Below are positions 46,795-58,561 of a stretch of 64,000 nucleotides of DNA, piece by piece. The stretch comes from Hydractinia symbiolongicarpus (Eukaryota > Cnidaria > Hydrozoa > Anthoathecata > Hydractiniidae). Location of the stretch: contig NC_079875.1 in assembly GCF_029227915.1 (NCBI RefSeq), positions 17,229,001 to 17,293,000 on the forward strand, read 5' to 3'. A program made the translations under genes and the position numbers. Position 1 is the stretch's first letter; each line of letters begins with the position of its first letter. The notes under the pieces are model-generated. The model saw only the letters and a list, made by a program, of their open reading frames with translations, searched no databases and was not told the DNA's origin.

Positions 46795-46830
46795 TTAAAA
46801 GCCTAGAATACACATTAAGCGATGTCTAAA
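46795..46830 (+). repeat. TTAA plus MITE-like terminus
   Basis: GTTAAAAGCCTAGAATACAC matches the end of the 32.5-kb MITE (GGCTAAAATACACGG) next to a TTAA. Only the left end is seen, just past the end of the decayed LINE. Confidence 0.35.
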
Positions 46831-47159
46831 TTCGTTTTTCAAATGATTGGTAATCTGTTTTAAGCTAGCTAATACATTCGTAATTTTGCGTACCTTTGGA
46901 ATACAGCTTCAAAGCTTTGCACTCACTGCAAGCGGTTTTGTTGATACTTGAGCATATACTATGTGAGACTCCGTTAAATTTCATATGTATTGTTTACGAC
47001 AGTGTTAATTTACCAGATTTTAGTCAAATAATAATACAAGTAATTTCGTTGTCGAATCTTGCTGTATTGATTTCCCCTTTGGCCACTCTTTAAACCTTTC
47101 TTACAGAACAACTAACATGACTTTTAATATGAGGACCGCCATATTGGATTGATTTTGAC
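46831..47159. other. No gene seen
   Basis: AT-rich spacer between LINE remnant and LIM-like fragment. Confidence 0.4.
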
Positions 47160-47314
47160 TCAATAAAAAGTACTGGTCGTAGAAATTCTACACTGTCGAA
47201 CACCATAATACATAAGTTGTGCAAAACAGTCCTCGCAATATACCTCGTCAATAGGCTGCCGATTAAATCTTGTTTGCCTCAGTAGTTTATGGCAGAGGTA
47301 GCAACACTCGTAGG
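47160..47314 (-). pseudogene. LIM-domain-like fragment (isolated exon or remnant)
   Basis: After an acceptor-like ttttaaaag on the minus strand, the frame reads YECCYLCHKLLRQTRF, then VYCEDCFAQLMYYGVRQC and ends TSTFY with TGA. The C-x-x-x-C...L...Y-C-x-x-C-F...C pattern fits the second zinc-binding half of a LIM domain and recalls the Prickle/Testin type (FCCFEC...YCxxCFESL). The preceding half is missing, and no partner exon was found within 1 kb. It may be a stray last exon or a relic. Confidence 0.35.
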
Positions 47315-48300
47315 CTTTTAAAACACATTGAACAAAACACAGCAAATCAGCAAAATAATATTTTCTTTTACTAAACATTTCAACATATTTTTAGTTTCAT
47401 CAGGCGAGAGATATTTACAACGTTATTATAAGAAGCTATTTAACTTTATTCATAATGTGTCACTGACTGTAAATAATTGCACAGGAACATTTATAGTTTC
47501 TGTTAATGTAAGACATAACGATACAATTAAATGAAAGAAAAGTGTAACACTGAATCAATCCAACGACGCCGTGAGACACCGATTTCAATGATATATCAGA
47601 TGATGAATGGACCTCCTTATCAGATCTTTTTGCTCAAAAGCTTGTTCACAATATGTTGGAAATCTTAAAAGGAAAAAAATGTTGTTGTTTTTTTATTTTA
47701 ATAATGCTCTTAGCATCCTCTCGGCTATCAGAGACGCCTCGTTGACTGTTTTTTAACATAGAATAAACCAGCCAGGATAAAAAAACTACGCAACGACACG
47801 CGAAGATATTGTTACAAATAGTTCTGGCATGAAAATATTCCCTCATGATAAAGCCTTTGTTTGACTGGCAACAAAAAGACTAAAAAATAAGTCAGCAAGA
47901 AAAACTATTTGACAACAGCTACAGACAATATTGATTTGTGTCAGTATTTGTTTTATTTATTTTTTTGACGATACCCACGACGAAGGTGAATCTAAAATCA
48001 CACACATTTGGATGTGTTACAAAACTTATTCTTAACATGCCTTAAAGTCTTCCTGGTGATCAAACAGGACGAGATTTTAGATACAATTTGCCTAGATTTT
48101 GGCCTTTGATATACAGTAAGTATAAATGTAGTTTACTGAACAATCTCTTCTTTACCATATCACCTAAAGAATTAAAGCACTACTGATTTTTGCACAAAAG
48201 CACAGCGGAGAATCCAATCATACGGAAACTAGCTTTCAAGGAAATAACAGCCAAACCGAGCCATTACACAGAAGAAATTAAAAACTTTCTTTGTTGTAGT
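47315..48300. other. No gene seen
   Basis: AT-rich. The frame at 47646-47846 has no recognisable domain. The 3' end of the SAXO-like gene, with an AATAAA (minus strand, about 48315-48310), reaches into the right margin. Confidence 0.4.
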
Positions 48301-48373
48301 TAAGGCGTTTTATTATTTACCATACTTTATACATACAAAAAGTTTGAAACATATAAAAAACAGTGAAAAGGTA

Positions 48374-51300
48374 TTAATAACGAAGTGTACCAATCGGAAC
48401 AGAACTTCTTTGTAACCTACTAACATCCAGTTGGACGTCTACCCGTTGCTTCGGTCTGTATGTATCACTATGGGTGCTTTTAAATTCGCGGATGTTTGAG
48501 ATTGGTTCACTGATATGCGATTTGATCAACTATAAAGTCAAAATATTTGTGTGCATTAAGTTTGAACCGCTTTCGCTAGCTTTTTCTTCACAAAGAAGTA
48601 TTTTCGCGAGTTTACTTTTTTCCTATTTCTAACGCCTTTTTTTTAGATCACGTAGCAGCCTTTAAATTTCGTTTTATCAATTTTTGACAATTACTCTTAT
48701 TAGCCAAAAAAAACAAATTAGTCAATTATCAAAAGCTATAGAACTCGGTTCATAATTTTTATTTTAAAAGTAAAAACACAACAAAAAGAAGCAATGTTTT
48801 GTCTCCTTAACACACGTTCTATTCTTAAAAGACGGTCAGTTTACACGTTATGACTTAAAAACACAGTTAGTCCACACGTTTTATCCTTAAAACACGGTCA
48901 CTTTACAAGCTATCGTATTTTCAGCAAGTTTACACTAGCTTGTAAAGACAGACAGTCTCCACAACCTGTCTTTGCAAAATACAACTGTCAACACTTACAT
49001 TTTCTAAGCCGGCAGCACTTGGAACAAGTTTCTTTACACCTTTTTTTGGAAGATATTCTAATCTATATGACGAAGATGCAGGTGCATTATCTAAAAAAAA
49101 AAGAATAGTTTAAATAAGGTGTGTCAATATAATCATGGTGAACGCACCATCAAGAAATTGATTTTCTGCTTTATACATTCAAAACATTCTTGACTAGTAA
49201 CACGATGGTGATTTACAAAGTGGCGAACTCGACCTGTCAAGTCAAGATTAGCCTTAGCTACATGTTTGCTTTCTCCACATCAATAACTTGAAGTGTTATT
49301 ATGCAACAAAAATTGCGATCGTTGTAAAAAGCACTATGGATAATCACAACTGGTCTAGAGCCCATTCACCCATAAACAAATATATCAATTTTTTACATTA
49401 ATTAAACAAAAGATTTACAGACAAAAGAAAATTTAAGCTTTCAAAGTACTAAAATACTATATATACTAACTGAAAATTACACACCATAAAACTTGAGAGG
49501 AATACTGCTATGGCTTCTATCTGCACAAACTTTTTTGTATTTACTAACTTTGAAAGGAAAACTTGTGTCCATAGTTGTTTTGTAAGAAGGTTTTAAAGAG
49601 TTGCCAAATGATATATCTGAAATAGTGTGAAGATTCGAGCCATCGACAATATGGCAGCGATAGTCACGAGGAGGCTAAAATATCAAATATTTAATTGCCT
49701 ACTGACCCGAAATATACTAATACTTTATATGCTTTTAAATAAAATTCTTGTCTAGATAACTTAAGCAAAATGTTTCCCACAGAGTCAGAAATATGATGAA
49801 CTGGATCAAACACTTAAGGCTGAAAACACTACGGAAAAGATACACAAAAACCATTAAAGGGGCGTTTGGACATCTCAGTAATCCATATGGTAAATAAGTC
49901 TAAGTATTTGTTTCAAAGTTATATTGCTTAAAGAATTCAAAACAACACAAAACTAGCTGTCCATATTACTGCCTGATTACTAATTTTTTGATTATTTGAC
50001 TACTCTTTCTCACTACTTGTGCAGAGTTCAAAGTTTCAAATCAGCAGACAACGCTTTGCAAAGACTGTGTCCAAAGTGAGAATCGAAACAGCCTTTAAAC
50101 CACATACAACTTTATAAATACCATAAAACACAAAGACTAAAAGCAAATTCTTGAGTAGAAGTGTACTTGTTTGCAAACATTTAGCTCCTTTTGCAGGAAG
50201 TGCAATGTTCTAACAAATATAATTGAATACATACTGCGGTATAATCAGTACGGTTAATGCTTGACATAGCTGCAAGCGAATCTGTACATACTTCAGGAAC
50301 ATTACTTTTTGATATAGTCGACTTTCTCATGGTTGAAGCATCACCTCCTTATAAAAAAAATTGAAATATAATGCTCTCGCGCAGTCCACAGTCTCTCTCT
50401 CTCTTTCTTTCGCTGTGAGTAGTACCAGGCAAATTCATGTGGATCGTTTTCCTGCCTAGCTAATAACACAAAGGCTTACTACAATAGCGAATTTGAGAAA
50501 AACCTTTTAGTTTGTGCACGTATCACTTCAGAAACACTGAAGTCTTAAACAGAATGAAGTACGCACTAAGAGACTTATATCTTATAATTTTGTTACTTAC
50601 TATAAATGTGACTTAACCCATCTTTGAAGTAGTCATTAAAATATGAATATACAGTAAAATATTAGTAACAAACGTGAAGATGAAGTGCAATAAAGATAGG
50701 GGAGGATAAGGAAAGGATCCGTACTACATTTGGGACTGCCATTTATTTTTAGGCTGTCATTAATTTCTAGTCAGAAAACATTTTTTGGAGAAACTCTAAA
50801 GCACATTTCATTTTAAAATCTCCAGATTTGCTTGCTGTTGAAAAAATGCAACTTCTGTTATATCAACTTTGGAATTTAATAACTGGAGTTACATACAGTT
50901 ATATTAAAAAGGGAAGTTACCCCCAAAATATTTTTTTATAATATCAATAGAACAAAAGTAAATAGCTTCAAAATTTTAGTTTTGTTTTATACTTCAAACA
51001 AGAAAAATTTTACCTCCTTTTAAAGTAAAATATAAAAAAGCTGAATCAAGTGCGGTTTATGATATAATGTGTTTGAAAAGTTGTTCCTATAAAGAGAACG
51101 TTCAGTCAGAATGAACACAAATTCAAAACTTCTTTCTGCAAACTTCTTCTGATGATTCTTCTAGGTGCTTTTTTTACCTTCTCTGTTTTTTTTTTTAATT
51201 TAAAAAAAAATACTTTATAAAGTGAGTTAGTTAATTCTTTATGTGTTGTGCATGTTGAATTTTTCCTCCCTGCAATCTTTTTGCGTTTGACTGACATTTT

Positions 51301-53293
51301 TAATATATGGCCAAATAATCTTCCCTTATTTTGTTTTCCAATGTATATACCACAGCCTGCTTACAAATATTTCTAGGTATGTATTCTGAAAGTGGGCTTC
51401 ATAGTACGCTGAGACACAATACACAATACACAAACAAGTTTGTCTTGTTGTGGTAATAATACTAATATTTTTTCTCAAAAGTTCTAACAGAAATAATAAA
51501 CATGACAGCTGAAGGCTTAATTCAGCCCTTAAGCCTTTCACCTATACACAATCTTTAAAATTTTAGCTAGTTTATAATGAGAAGTTAATTTTTTTGGTGA
51601 TTTCGTGATATGGACTTGCTGAATTATTATAAAAAGAACATTTTTTGGTTAAATTTCCCTTTAAAACAAAAAAAGCTTTTACATTTCTTAAATACAAAAC
51701 AAAAACAAAAAAAATCACACTGTATTATTTTTAGACATAGTGAATTGTCAATGAGTTGATCATCAACATAAAAAAGTTTAAGGCTATTCTGTAACAGCAG
51801 ACATAAGATTTTCTATTACAAACAGGCAGTACAACAAACCATTATGTCTTTTTTTAAAGGTGTAACAATCATCTGTAGTTGTTTGAAAACAATCAAGTCT
51901 GTTATCACCAATTTTAAAAGTTGTTCTCTGTAGATTAGATAAGGCTTTGTCTCGATCAAAAATTGCTGCAGAGACTTCAAACTTGTCTTTAAATGCTTCT
52001 TGGTGTGTAGACACAAGTGGAAGTTTATCACCGCATGGAAGCATAGTCTGAGGATACTAAAGAGAAAGGAAAATGCAGGTTATGGTTTATTATCTATGTA
52101 GTGTGAATCCATTTCCTTTTCTCCTCCACCCCCAATTATTTTCTATCTGACACAAATTTGGTACTTGCAACATCGTGATAAACAATGAAAAAATCAGAAG
52201 CAGGTAGGTAGGATTTTCTAATAGTAAACAAAAAGAAACACCATGACAAAAATACATATAAATACAACTTGTATAATAATTCAATGACATATCAAAACAA
52301 TTTTCACATCTATTTAACACTAAGTAAAAAATATTTAATTTGTTAAAAGAACATCATTAACATCAACATTAATATTCTGTAACAGTATCATTTGTTTAAC
52401 TTTAAAATATCAAAAAATAAACCTTTGTGCTGTTTGGAACAATAATCTTTTCCTTTCTACTATGCACAGGAAAAAACAGCCGACTCGATGTATTAAACAT
52501 CTCTTCACACCCATGACTTCTAGGATCCCCTTGGATTGGTTTTGCGTCAGCAAATGTGTTGTTGAAGGTCTCTAGTCTTCTTGACAAAGGTTTGCTTTGA
52601 AAGTCCTGACAATAACTGCTTTCAGGCCATTTTTCTTTCCATATATCACCTTTAAACAAGGTTAAACAATTATCCATAACAATATTTATGCTCCATATGT
52701 ACATGTAATGTCAACTTCTCAATTACTGACTTCAACAGAAATGTACCCCTCCTTATAAAACATCTTATTTAAACTCTTGCAGACAAAGCTAACTGTTCTC
52801 AGTAATGCCAGAAAGAAAAATACAAACTCCAAAAAATACTTCTTGAGTTTCTTTTTGTTGGCTTACCATGGCATATATGGCTTTCCATCAAATTAAATAG
52901 TTCATCATTCTTTGACAGTGGTTTTGCAGGATAATACACACCATGTGTCGTTCGAAAAGCTTCAATTCGATCATCTCTATCCATTTTAAAATTTGTTTTT
53001 GTCAATGAATTTTTAAAGTAATTATCATCTGGCACAACTTTTGGAACAAATTGCTGTCGCGTAACAGAGCATTGATCTAATATCCTGTTATCCTTATGCA
53101 TGATTTCAGATGGTGGAGGAATTTTAACTGGTTCATGCTTACGTATATCTTGAGTAGTGTAGTCATTTTTAAACGTACTTTTATAAGCTAGGGGGTCTTT
53201 CTTTAACCATCGATTCTCATTACCAATATGGAAATGAGAAGACGCTAAAAACTCAATTCCAGTTTTAATTGGTGGAATTTTTACAGATGTCAT
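48374..53293 (-). CDS. SAXO/TEX45-like axonemal microtubule protein, complete (473 aa)
   Basis: Seven exons (53293-52867, 52649-52423, 52056-51840, 50347-50235, 49674-49485, 49090-48999, 48529-48374 with TAA) join in phases 1,0,1,0,1,0, all at GT-AG sites, giving 473 residues. An AATAAA lies about 60 bp past the stop. The protein has no signal peptide or membrane segment. It contains repeated short motifs: ASSHFHIGNENRW near residue 17, TKTNFKMDRDDRIEAFRTTH near 100, RDKALSNLQRTTFKIGDNR near 245, ISFGNSLKPSYKTTMDTSF in exon five and FKSTHSDTYRPK near the end, finishing VPIGTLRY. Repeats of 'hydrophobic-x-G ... T-T/T-H ... D-x-Y' mark microtubule-inner or axoneme-stabilising proteins of the SAXO5/TEX45 group. 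A role inside ciliary doublets is inferred from that family. The exon three donor (ATG|gtttgt) is weak but is the phase-compatible choice I found. Confidence 0.75.
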
Positions 53294-54190
53294 TATCCTT
53301 AACTCTAAAAAAGTATATATACAGTAAACATAGGCAGATATCTCCAAGGATTTTAATTTAAAGGGTGGGGAGGAGGCACATTTAAAAACAGAACCTTGAA
53401 ACCCTAATGATAACATAAGTATATTTATATATTAAGAAAATATATCTCTTTCCACCTGATTCACGTGTTAAGGCTCGTTTCCATTTTTCCCAATTTTTGC
53501 TCAATAGCTTTTCTGTTTGCGTGTGCGCATACAGACAATGTCTCTAATTTTGTCAAAGTGAGCAAGCGTTTATCAAAACACGTCATCTTTTTGTGCTGAT
53601 GAAAACAGTCAAATAACTTTAATATGAGGCTTAAGATTTAATACACAAGGTTAAACAATCAACTACGCAAATATATTCTTAAACAAGAAGTTGTGCTCAA
53701 AGCAGCAAACATCAAAGCAATTTTGATGTCATATATTTTCTTGTCGGAAAAGGCAGGAAATTCCATGATAAAAACTCGTTTTTAAAATATGAAGAAAAAA
53801 AATTAAAGGCCTCATAACACTCAAAATTTAACATAACTAAATTTAATTTAAAAAAGTTATATATTTCTTTCCATGAGTGAGATAAGCCCCATAAAAATAT
53901 CTTTGTTTAGTGCATGTTTCTTTATGCATTATCTCGTTTAAAATTAAGTTACTGAAAACATAAATAAGATGTTTAATAGCGTCATAATTAATACTACGTT
54001 TACACTGATGCTACTTTCCCGCTTTCAACCAAGAATTCCGCTTTGATACAAAAACGCAAATATTAGAGATCAAAGATTACTGACTTATAGAAAATGTTTC
54101 GTTGTATCATGAGAAGCTTTTCCTTAAGAAGGAAGAAAAGTGAAAACATGCCTTAAGAAAAGAAAAAAAAAAGTGGACAAGAAAAAAAAA
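53294..54190. other. Upstream flank of the SAXO-like gene
   Basis: Probably carries the minus-strand promoter; a ttttttag 10 bp before the ATG may be an acceptor for a 5' UTR exon. No motif can be fixed. No other gene. Confidence 0.35.
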
Positions 54191-54198
54191 AACTCTGA

Positions 54199-54816
54199 AA
54201 ACCTTGTTTGGACAGACGATGAGGTTCAACTATACTTCTTGAAACCGTGCTAGACTCTAAAAACATAAAAATATATACAATGGAATTGATTGGGAGATAA
54301 TCAAGGAAAAGTATGACATCATGAAGAACAACTTTGTTTACTCTAATCCAGAGGAAGAAAAAAAAGAGGAGTTACCTCATGACAAAAGCGAATTTACAAA
54401 GGACAGAATGAGCATAAAAATAAAAGAATCTGTGTGATATACAGCAAAGCCCTCGATGGAGGCAGAAAAGTGACAAAGGGTGGTTGGGACATTTTTCGAT
54501 ATTATATGTCTTCAGCTACTGAGTCAATGGAGTCAGGGGTAGAAACTGTTGTTTCAAATCAAAGCGAGGAATCAATAGTTTGAGAAAGCTTATCTTTAAT
54601 CAATTATAGATAGATTTGATGGACACAGGATTTTTGACTGATGAAGGAAGCAATGCTGATGAAAGTGAACCAACATCATCAACACCAGCAGTGGGCGTGG
54701 TTGCATCATCTCGTGAAAAAATGGAAGCAATGCTTAATGATAGGAGGAACAAAAAAATTACCAAGAAAATTCCACTCCAACAACAACTAACGATCGATAT
54801 CTCAGGAAGAGCTTAA
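54199..54816 (+). pseudogene. Decayed SANT/Myb-like DNA-binding protein, probably transposon-linked
   Basis: Reading across several frameshifts gives NLVWTDDEVQLYFL, YNGIDWEIIKEKYDIM, LPHDKSEFTKDRMSIKIKE, SKALDGGRKVTKGGWDIFRY and SMESGVETVVSNQSEES. Last comes the open frame 54616-54816 with SREKMEAMLNDRRNKK. The opening 'W-x-D-D-E-V-x-L' and 'D-W-E-x-I-K-x-K-Y' fit a SANT-like trihelix fold. Cnidarian genomes hold many such uncharacterised proteins (recalled, not checked). The lack of introns and the frame breaks suggest a dead retrocopy or transposon ORF. Confidence 0.5.
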
Positions 54817-55940
54817 CATAAAAGTTTGTCACATTCTTAATTTCCCTTTCCAATCAGAAGTTAGAACAGAACCGTTTATGAAATTTTCCCACTAAGCTGC
54901 TATTCGCCCTGCGTTTACCCAGCATCTACATTGTTTACTTTTTTTAACCATTGACATGACTCGTTTATTCTCCATCAAAGACAACAATCGTTTATTGGTT
55001 TTCATTTGTAGTTGTCTGTTCCTCATAATCAGACTCATTAACATAAATTTCAACAGGGCAGACGCACAAGCAGAAACAAAAATGTAAGAAAAATATTGTA
55101 ATAATTTTCTAAACGAATTTATATATACTATTCCTAAGTTTTTTTTTACTGATAAATGTTCATTTTTTGCTTATAAACACCATTCATACGTAGTGATTTC
55201 TTAAAAATCCAGTTTTCATGTGTTTACACAATGTAAAAATAGTTAAAAATGAGAAACTGAATGCAAACGAAAAAAAAGTTTTCAGATTAGATTGCTTTTG
55301 CAAATTTATCTGCTTTCATTAAAATTGTACCTCAAAGCCATTACAATGCATTTAAAATTTAAGACCAGATAACTTGGAAATGAGGTGGTGATGATGTCAG
55401 TCATTTTCAAGGTGTGGGTAACACTAGAGGCCACCTTAAATTAGAAGGTGGGGAATGTTAATTCATCAAAGCAGTTTCAACCTGCCGAAAACCTGTAATA
55501 TAGTTTGGTACTGTTCTCTAGGATTTAGTTTTAAAGAACACTACCGTAGTGTTTCTTAAACATTCTTTGAAGACAGCCATCATATACCATCATATAGTTA
55601 GCACTAGCCTAGTTAACTAAGCTTTCGTCTTCGAGTTGATAAAATGAGTTTCTGATTTCCCGGTGGTAAGAAAAATTACGCTGGGTCTCCTGGCTAAGTT
55701 GGCACTAGCTTTGTTGTGCTTTACTAAGAGCTAGCTTCGCGCTACTAGCTAAATAGGGCATCAAAAACTTAATTAGCTTACTATTAGAAGAGTTACTTAT
55801 TCATTAACTTAAATAAATATAAAAAATTAATTGTTTTATGTCGGAAAAGACTGTCTAGAAGGCAACAAGAGGAGAGGAGATAAGCGAAACACAACTTTTC
55901 ATTATTGAAGATATTATTTCAGTTTGTCTGTTTAGTATTC
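54817..55940. other. No gene seen
   Basis: AT-rich. CTAGCTTCGC/CTAGCTAAA-type words cluster at 55600-55760. No frame or structured repeat can be supported. Confidence 0.45.
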
Positions 55941-55943
55941 ATA

Positions 55944-56126
55944 TTACTGTGGAAAGTTTATCATTTCTTGAACATGATAGTTTAGTAGACGACGTTTCGA
56001 CGTTCCTACTAAACTATCATGTTCAAGAAATGATAAACTTTCCACAGTAATGGATGGGAGAAGGATCTCCCGAAACGTCGCCTACTAAACTATCATGTTC
56101 AAGAAATGATAAACTTTCCACAGTAA
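55944..56126. repeat. 44-bp sequence in triplicate: perfect inverted repeat plus direct copy
   Basis: The same 44-bp arm occurs at 55944-55987 (sense) and, reverse-complemented without a mismatch, at 56007-56050 and 56083-56126. The first gap (19 bp) contains GACGTTTCGACGTTC. The second (32 bp) contains a GGGAGAAGGATCTCCC mini-hairpin and CGAAACGTCGCC, the inverse of the first gap's motif. The result is a 107-bp perfect foldback followed by a head-to-tail copy of its second arm. Exact identity suggests recent origin, perhaps as the terminus of a foldback or tandemly repeated MITE. Confidence 0.95.
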
Positions 56127-56684
56127 CAACTTTTCATAGTTTGCAATTGTTCTGCCATCTTTTCTTACTTCGGCGTTGCCGTGACGACACACGGGGATGT
56201 TCCATTCATAGCCGGGCAAAAAACGTATAACAAAGAGCTCATATGCCCCAAGTGAGAAAAAAATACCCAAGGAGAGGCGTCGTGTTTTCAACACGATATA
56301 ATAATGGTGGCTTCATGGTTTCTTTTCTTGTGATATAACTTAGAAAATATATTAATGTTTCATTCGCGTTACTTCACAATTAAATATAAAACATACTTTT
56401 AATAACATAACATCAAATAATAATGTCTTAACTTAGAAATAACGTGGCATAAGAGATCATTGTAAAAAAATATTTTATGTATTTGAAGTAAGTAGCAGAT
56501 GGAAACCGGGCACTAGAATTTTAACGTGGCTGACTCACTTTATTTCATGAAATAAGAGAACATCAGAGGGCGCCGACTTTCTTTTGCATGTGATTAAATT
56601 GTTTTTTCAAAACATAAGCGCTATAGTAGTTGTTGTGTATAATTGAAGAAATAAAAGTTTTAAAAATTAAGTTTAATAAAAAGA
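56127..56684. promoter_or_regulatory. Upstream region of the MADF-BESS gene
   Basis: Separates the triple hairpin from the start codon. The minus-strand frame 56085-56294 overlaps the hairpin and has no domain. Promoter elements cannot be fixed. Confidence 0.35.
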
Positions 56685-58561
56685 ATGACTGCTCCTTTAA
56701 GTTTAAACGAAGAACAAATGCTGGCCGAGATTGTGAAAATGTATCCCGTCTTGTACGATAAACAAGTAAAAGGATACAAGGAAAAAGATGTTGTTACAAA
56801 CGTATGGGAAGACGTTGCGAAAGCTTTGAATTTCGTAGAAAATGGTAAACACGTTTCTATGTTTTCTTGTCAGAATGTCTGATATTTTTTAAGGCTAGAG
56901 ATGGGCTTATTTTGTTGCGGATTTGAGGCTGAATTTCTTCTTGTTCATATTCTTAACGGAGAATTCGCTTTGTAGTTTTTGTTTACCATTTCAATCAGTC
57001 AGAATGTCACGTGGTATCACTTTTTTGGTGGAGGGAAAACACAGACGTAGTGAATTTTAAAGTAAAATTAGCAAAAAAAACCTACACACACAATGCGTCC
57101 ACTTTAAAGTTAGAAAATAAAGAGTTTTTGAAAAATTTACTCCATATTTATAAAGAGCTTTTCATTTAAACGGCGTGTTTATCCACAAACCATAATGGAT
57201 ACCCTAAAAATGCGGAACTTTAATTGGTTAAAAAGTATCACGTGTTATTTGCTGACCTGGAGAATTTTTATAAGGGAATAGTATACAATGCGATTAGCCA
57301 TAACCCGCCAAAAAACAGTTTTATAAGTTCAATCTGGCATAAGTTTGGCTGTTTTTTATTGTTTTTTAGCGTGTTTTTTTTTTCTTTTTTTTTTTTTAAC
57401 AAGCCACATAAACACAGATTTTGTGTATGAACCTCACAAAAAATGGAAAACCTGCAGCTAATGTGCGAAAATCTAAGGGTCAGATTTTTAAACTCGGGCC
57501 AAGTGTAGAGAAGAAGTGGCGAGAAGGAGTTTTTGAATCATCAAATAGAGAAATTCTTTTTAAAAAATAAGTGACCGATAGGGAGCAGCGTATTTTTCAC
57601 TTTGTTCATTTTATGCGTTGTGCCCTCGATATAAAGAAAGCAAAAGGGGCCCTGATGACAACAAGGTTGGATAAGTTCCTTATCTCAAAAAACTACGAGC
57701 CTGAAATCAACGTCGGATCGTATTTAAGAATGTCTTGGTCAATGTTTACTTTGACTAAGACATCCTTAAAAATGCTTCGTTACGCCCGCAAAGAGATCTG
57801 AGGGAATTCGCCTGCCCTATTTGTCGCTTGGCTCACAAAAGTCGGCTACCTATAATCTAGGAGCTATAGTATAGATTTTATCTGTTATTCTTTTAGGTAC
57901 TAAGGCACAATCACTCTTCATAAATCTGAAAAAAAAGTATCAGAGAAAAAAGCGAGAACTAAAGGAAAGCCAGTCAGGCCCGTCCGAAGCTGTCGCCAGG
58001 GCTGAAAAAGCTTTGCGCCCCTACGAATTTTTAAATTGGCTCGACGATTTTTTTCTCACACGGCAAGGTAGAAGAACTATGGATGCTGAAGAAAGTGACG
58101 GAGAAAGTTATGCATGCTGGGAGAATTGCAATGCAGCGTATATGCCACGTGAAATACACAAACAGGAACCAGACGATGTTTCATCCAGCGATGATTCTCA
58201 CAAAATTAGCAAAACCTTTAAAAAAGTTCAAAAGAGAAAAAGAGCAGAAGTATTTCATACAGATGGCAATGAGGTTTTGATAATGAATGACTTTCATAAA
58301 AAGCGCGCGAAAAATTTTTTGGAAGAAAACAAGGAAGATTTATTTTGCAGGTCCTTAGCGGCTGATTTAAAAGATCTGCCGCCTTATGAAAGGTGTATTG
58401 CAAAGAACGAAATAAGCAATGTCGTTTTCAAATACCAAATGGCATTTATGAGCACACAACACTCGACGCGTAACGCGCGCTTTGAAGTTTCACATTTAAA
58501 CACTAATCGATCAAGAAGCATGGTCTCATCTCCATTCAATTCCGATTCCGTGAACAATTGA
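56685..58561 (+). CDS. MADF-BESS domain transcriptional regulator, complete (274 aa)
   Basis: Two exons (56685-56844 and 57897-58561) join in phase 1 at GT-AG sites. The MADF domain spans about residues 10-106: EEQMLAEIVKMYPVLYDKQV, KEKDVVTNVWEDVAKAL, AQSLFINLKKKYQRKKRELK and PYEFLNWLDDFF keep the family's hydrophobic and aromatic core. A Ser/Asp/Glu-rich acidic linker and a basic KKVQKRKRAE stretch (about 162-171, a possible nuclear signal) follow. A BESS motif at about 201-235 (DLFCRSLAADLKDLPPYERC, AKNEISNVVFKY) lies near the end. MADF domains are Myb/SANT-like DNA-binding modules and BESS motifs mediate protein contacts, as in Adf-1 and related factors, so this is likely a nuclear regulator. 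No stop or lost core residue is seen. The 1.05-kb intron holds a second, decayed frame. Confidence 0.88.
57427..57801 (+). pseudogene. Intronic coding-like remnant, one in-frame stop
   Basis: Inside the MADF-BESS intron, one frame starts at ATG 57427 and runs 124 codons to TGA 57801 with a single TAA at 57568. It has NLTKNGKPAANVRKSKGQIF, KLGPSVEKKWREGVFES and DREQRIFHFVHFMRCALDIK, ending MLRYARKEI. The composition is protein-like and very basic, but I recognise no family. It could be a decayed transposon ORF or a lost alternative exon. Confidence 0.3.
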
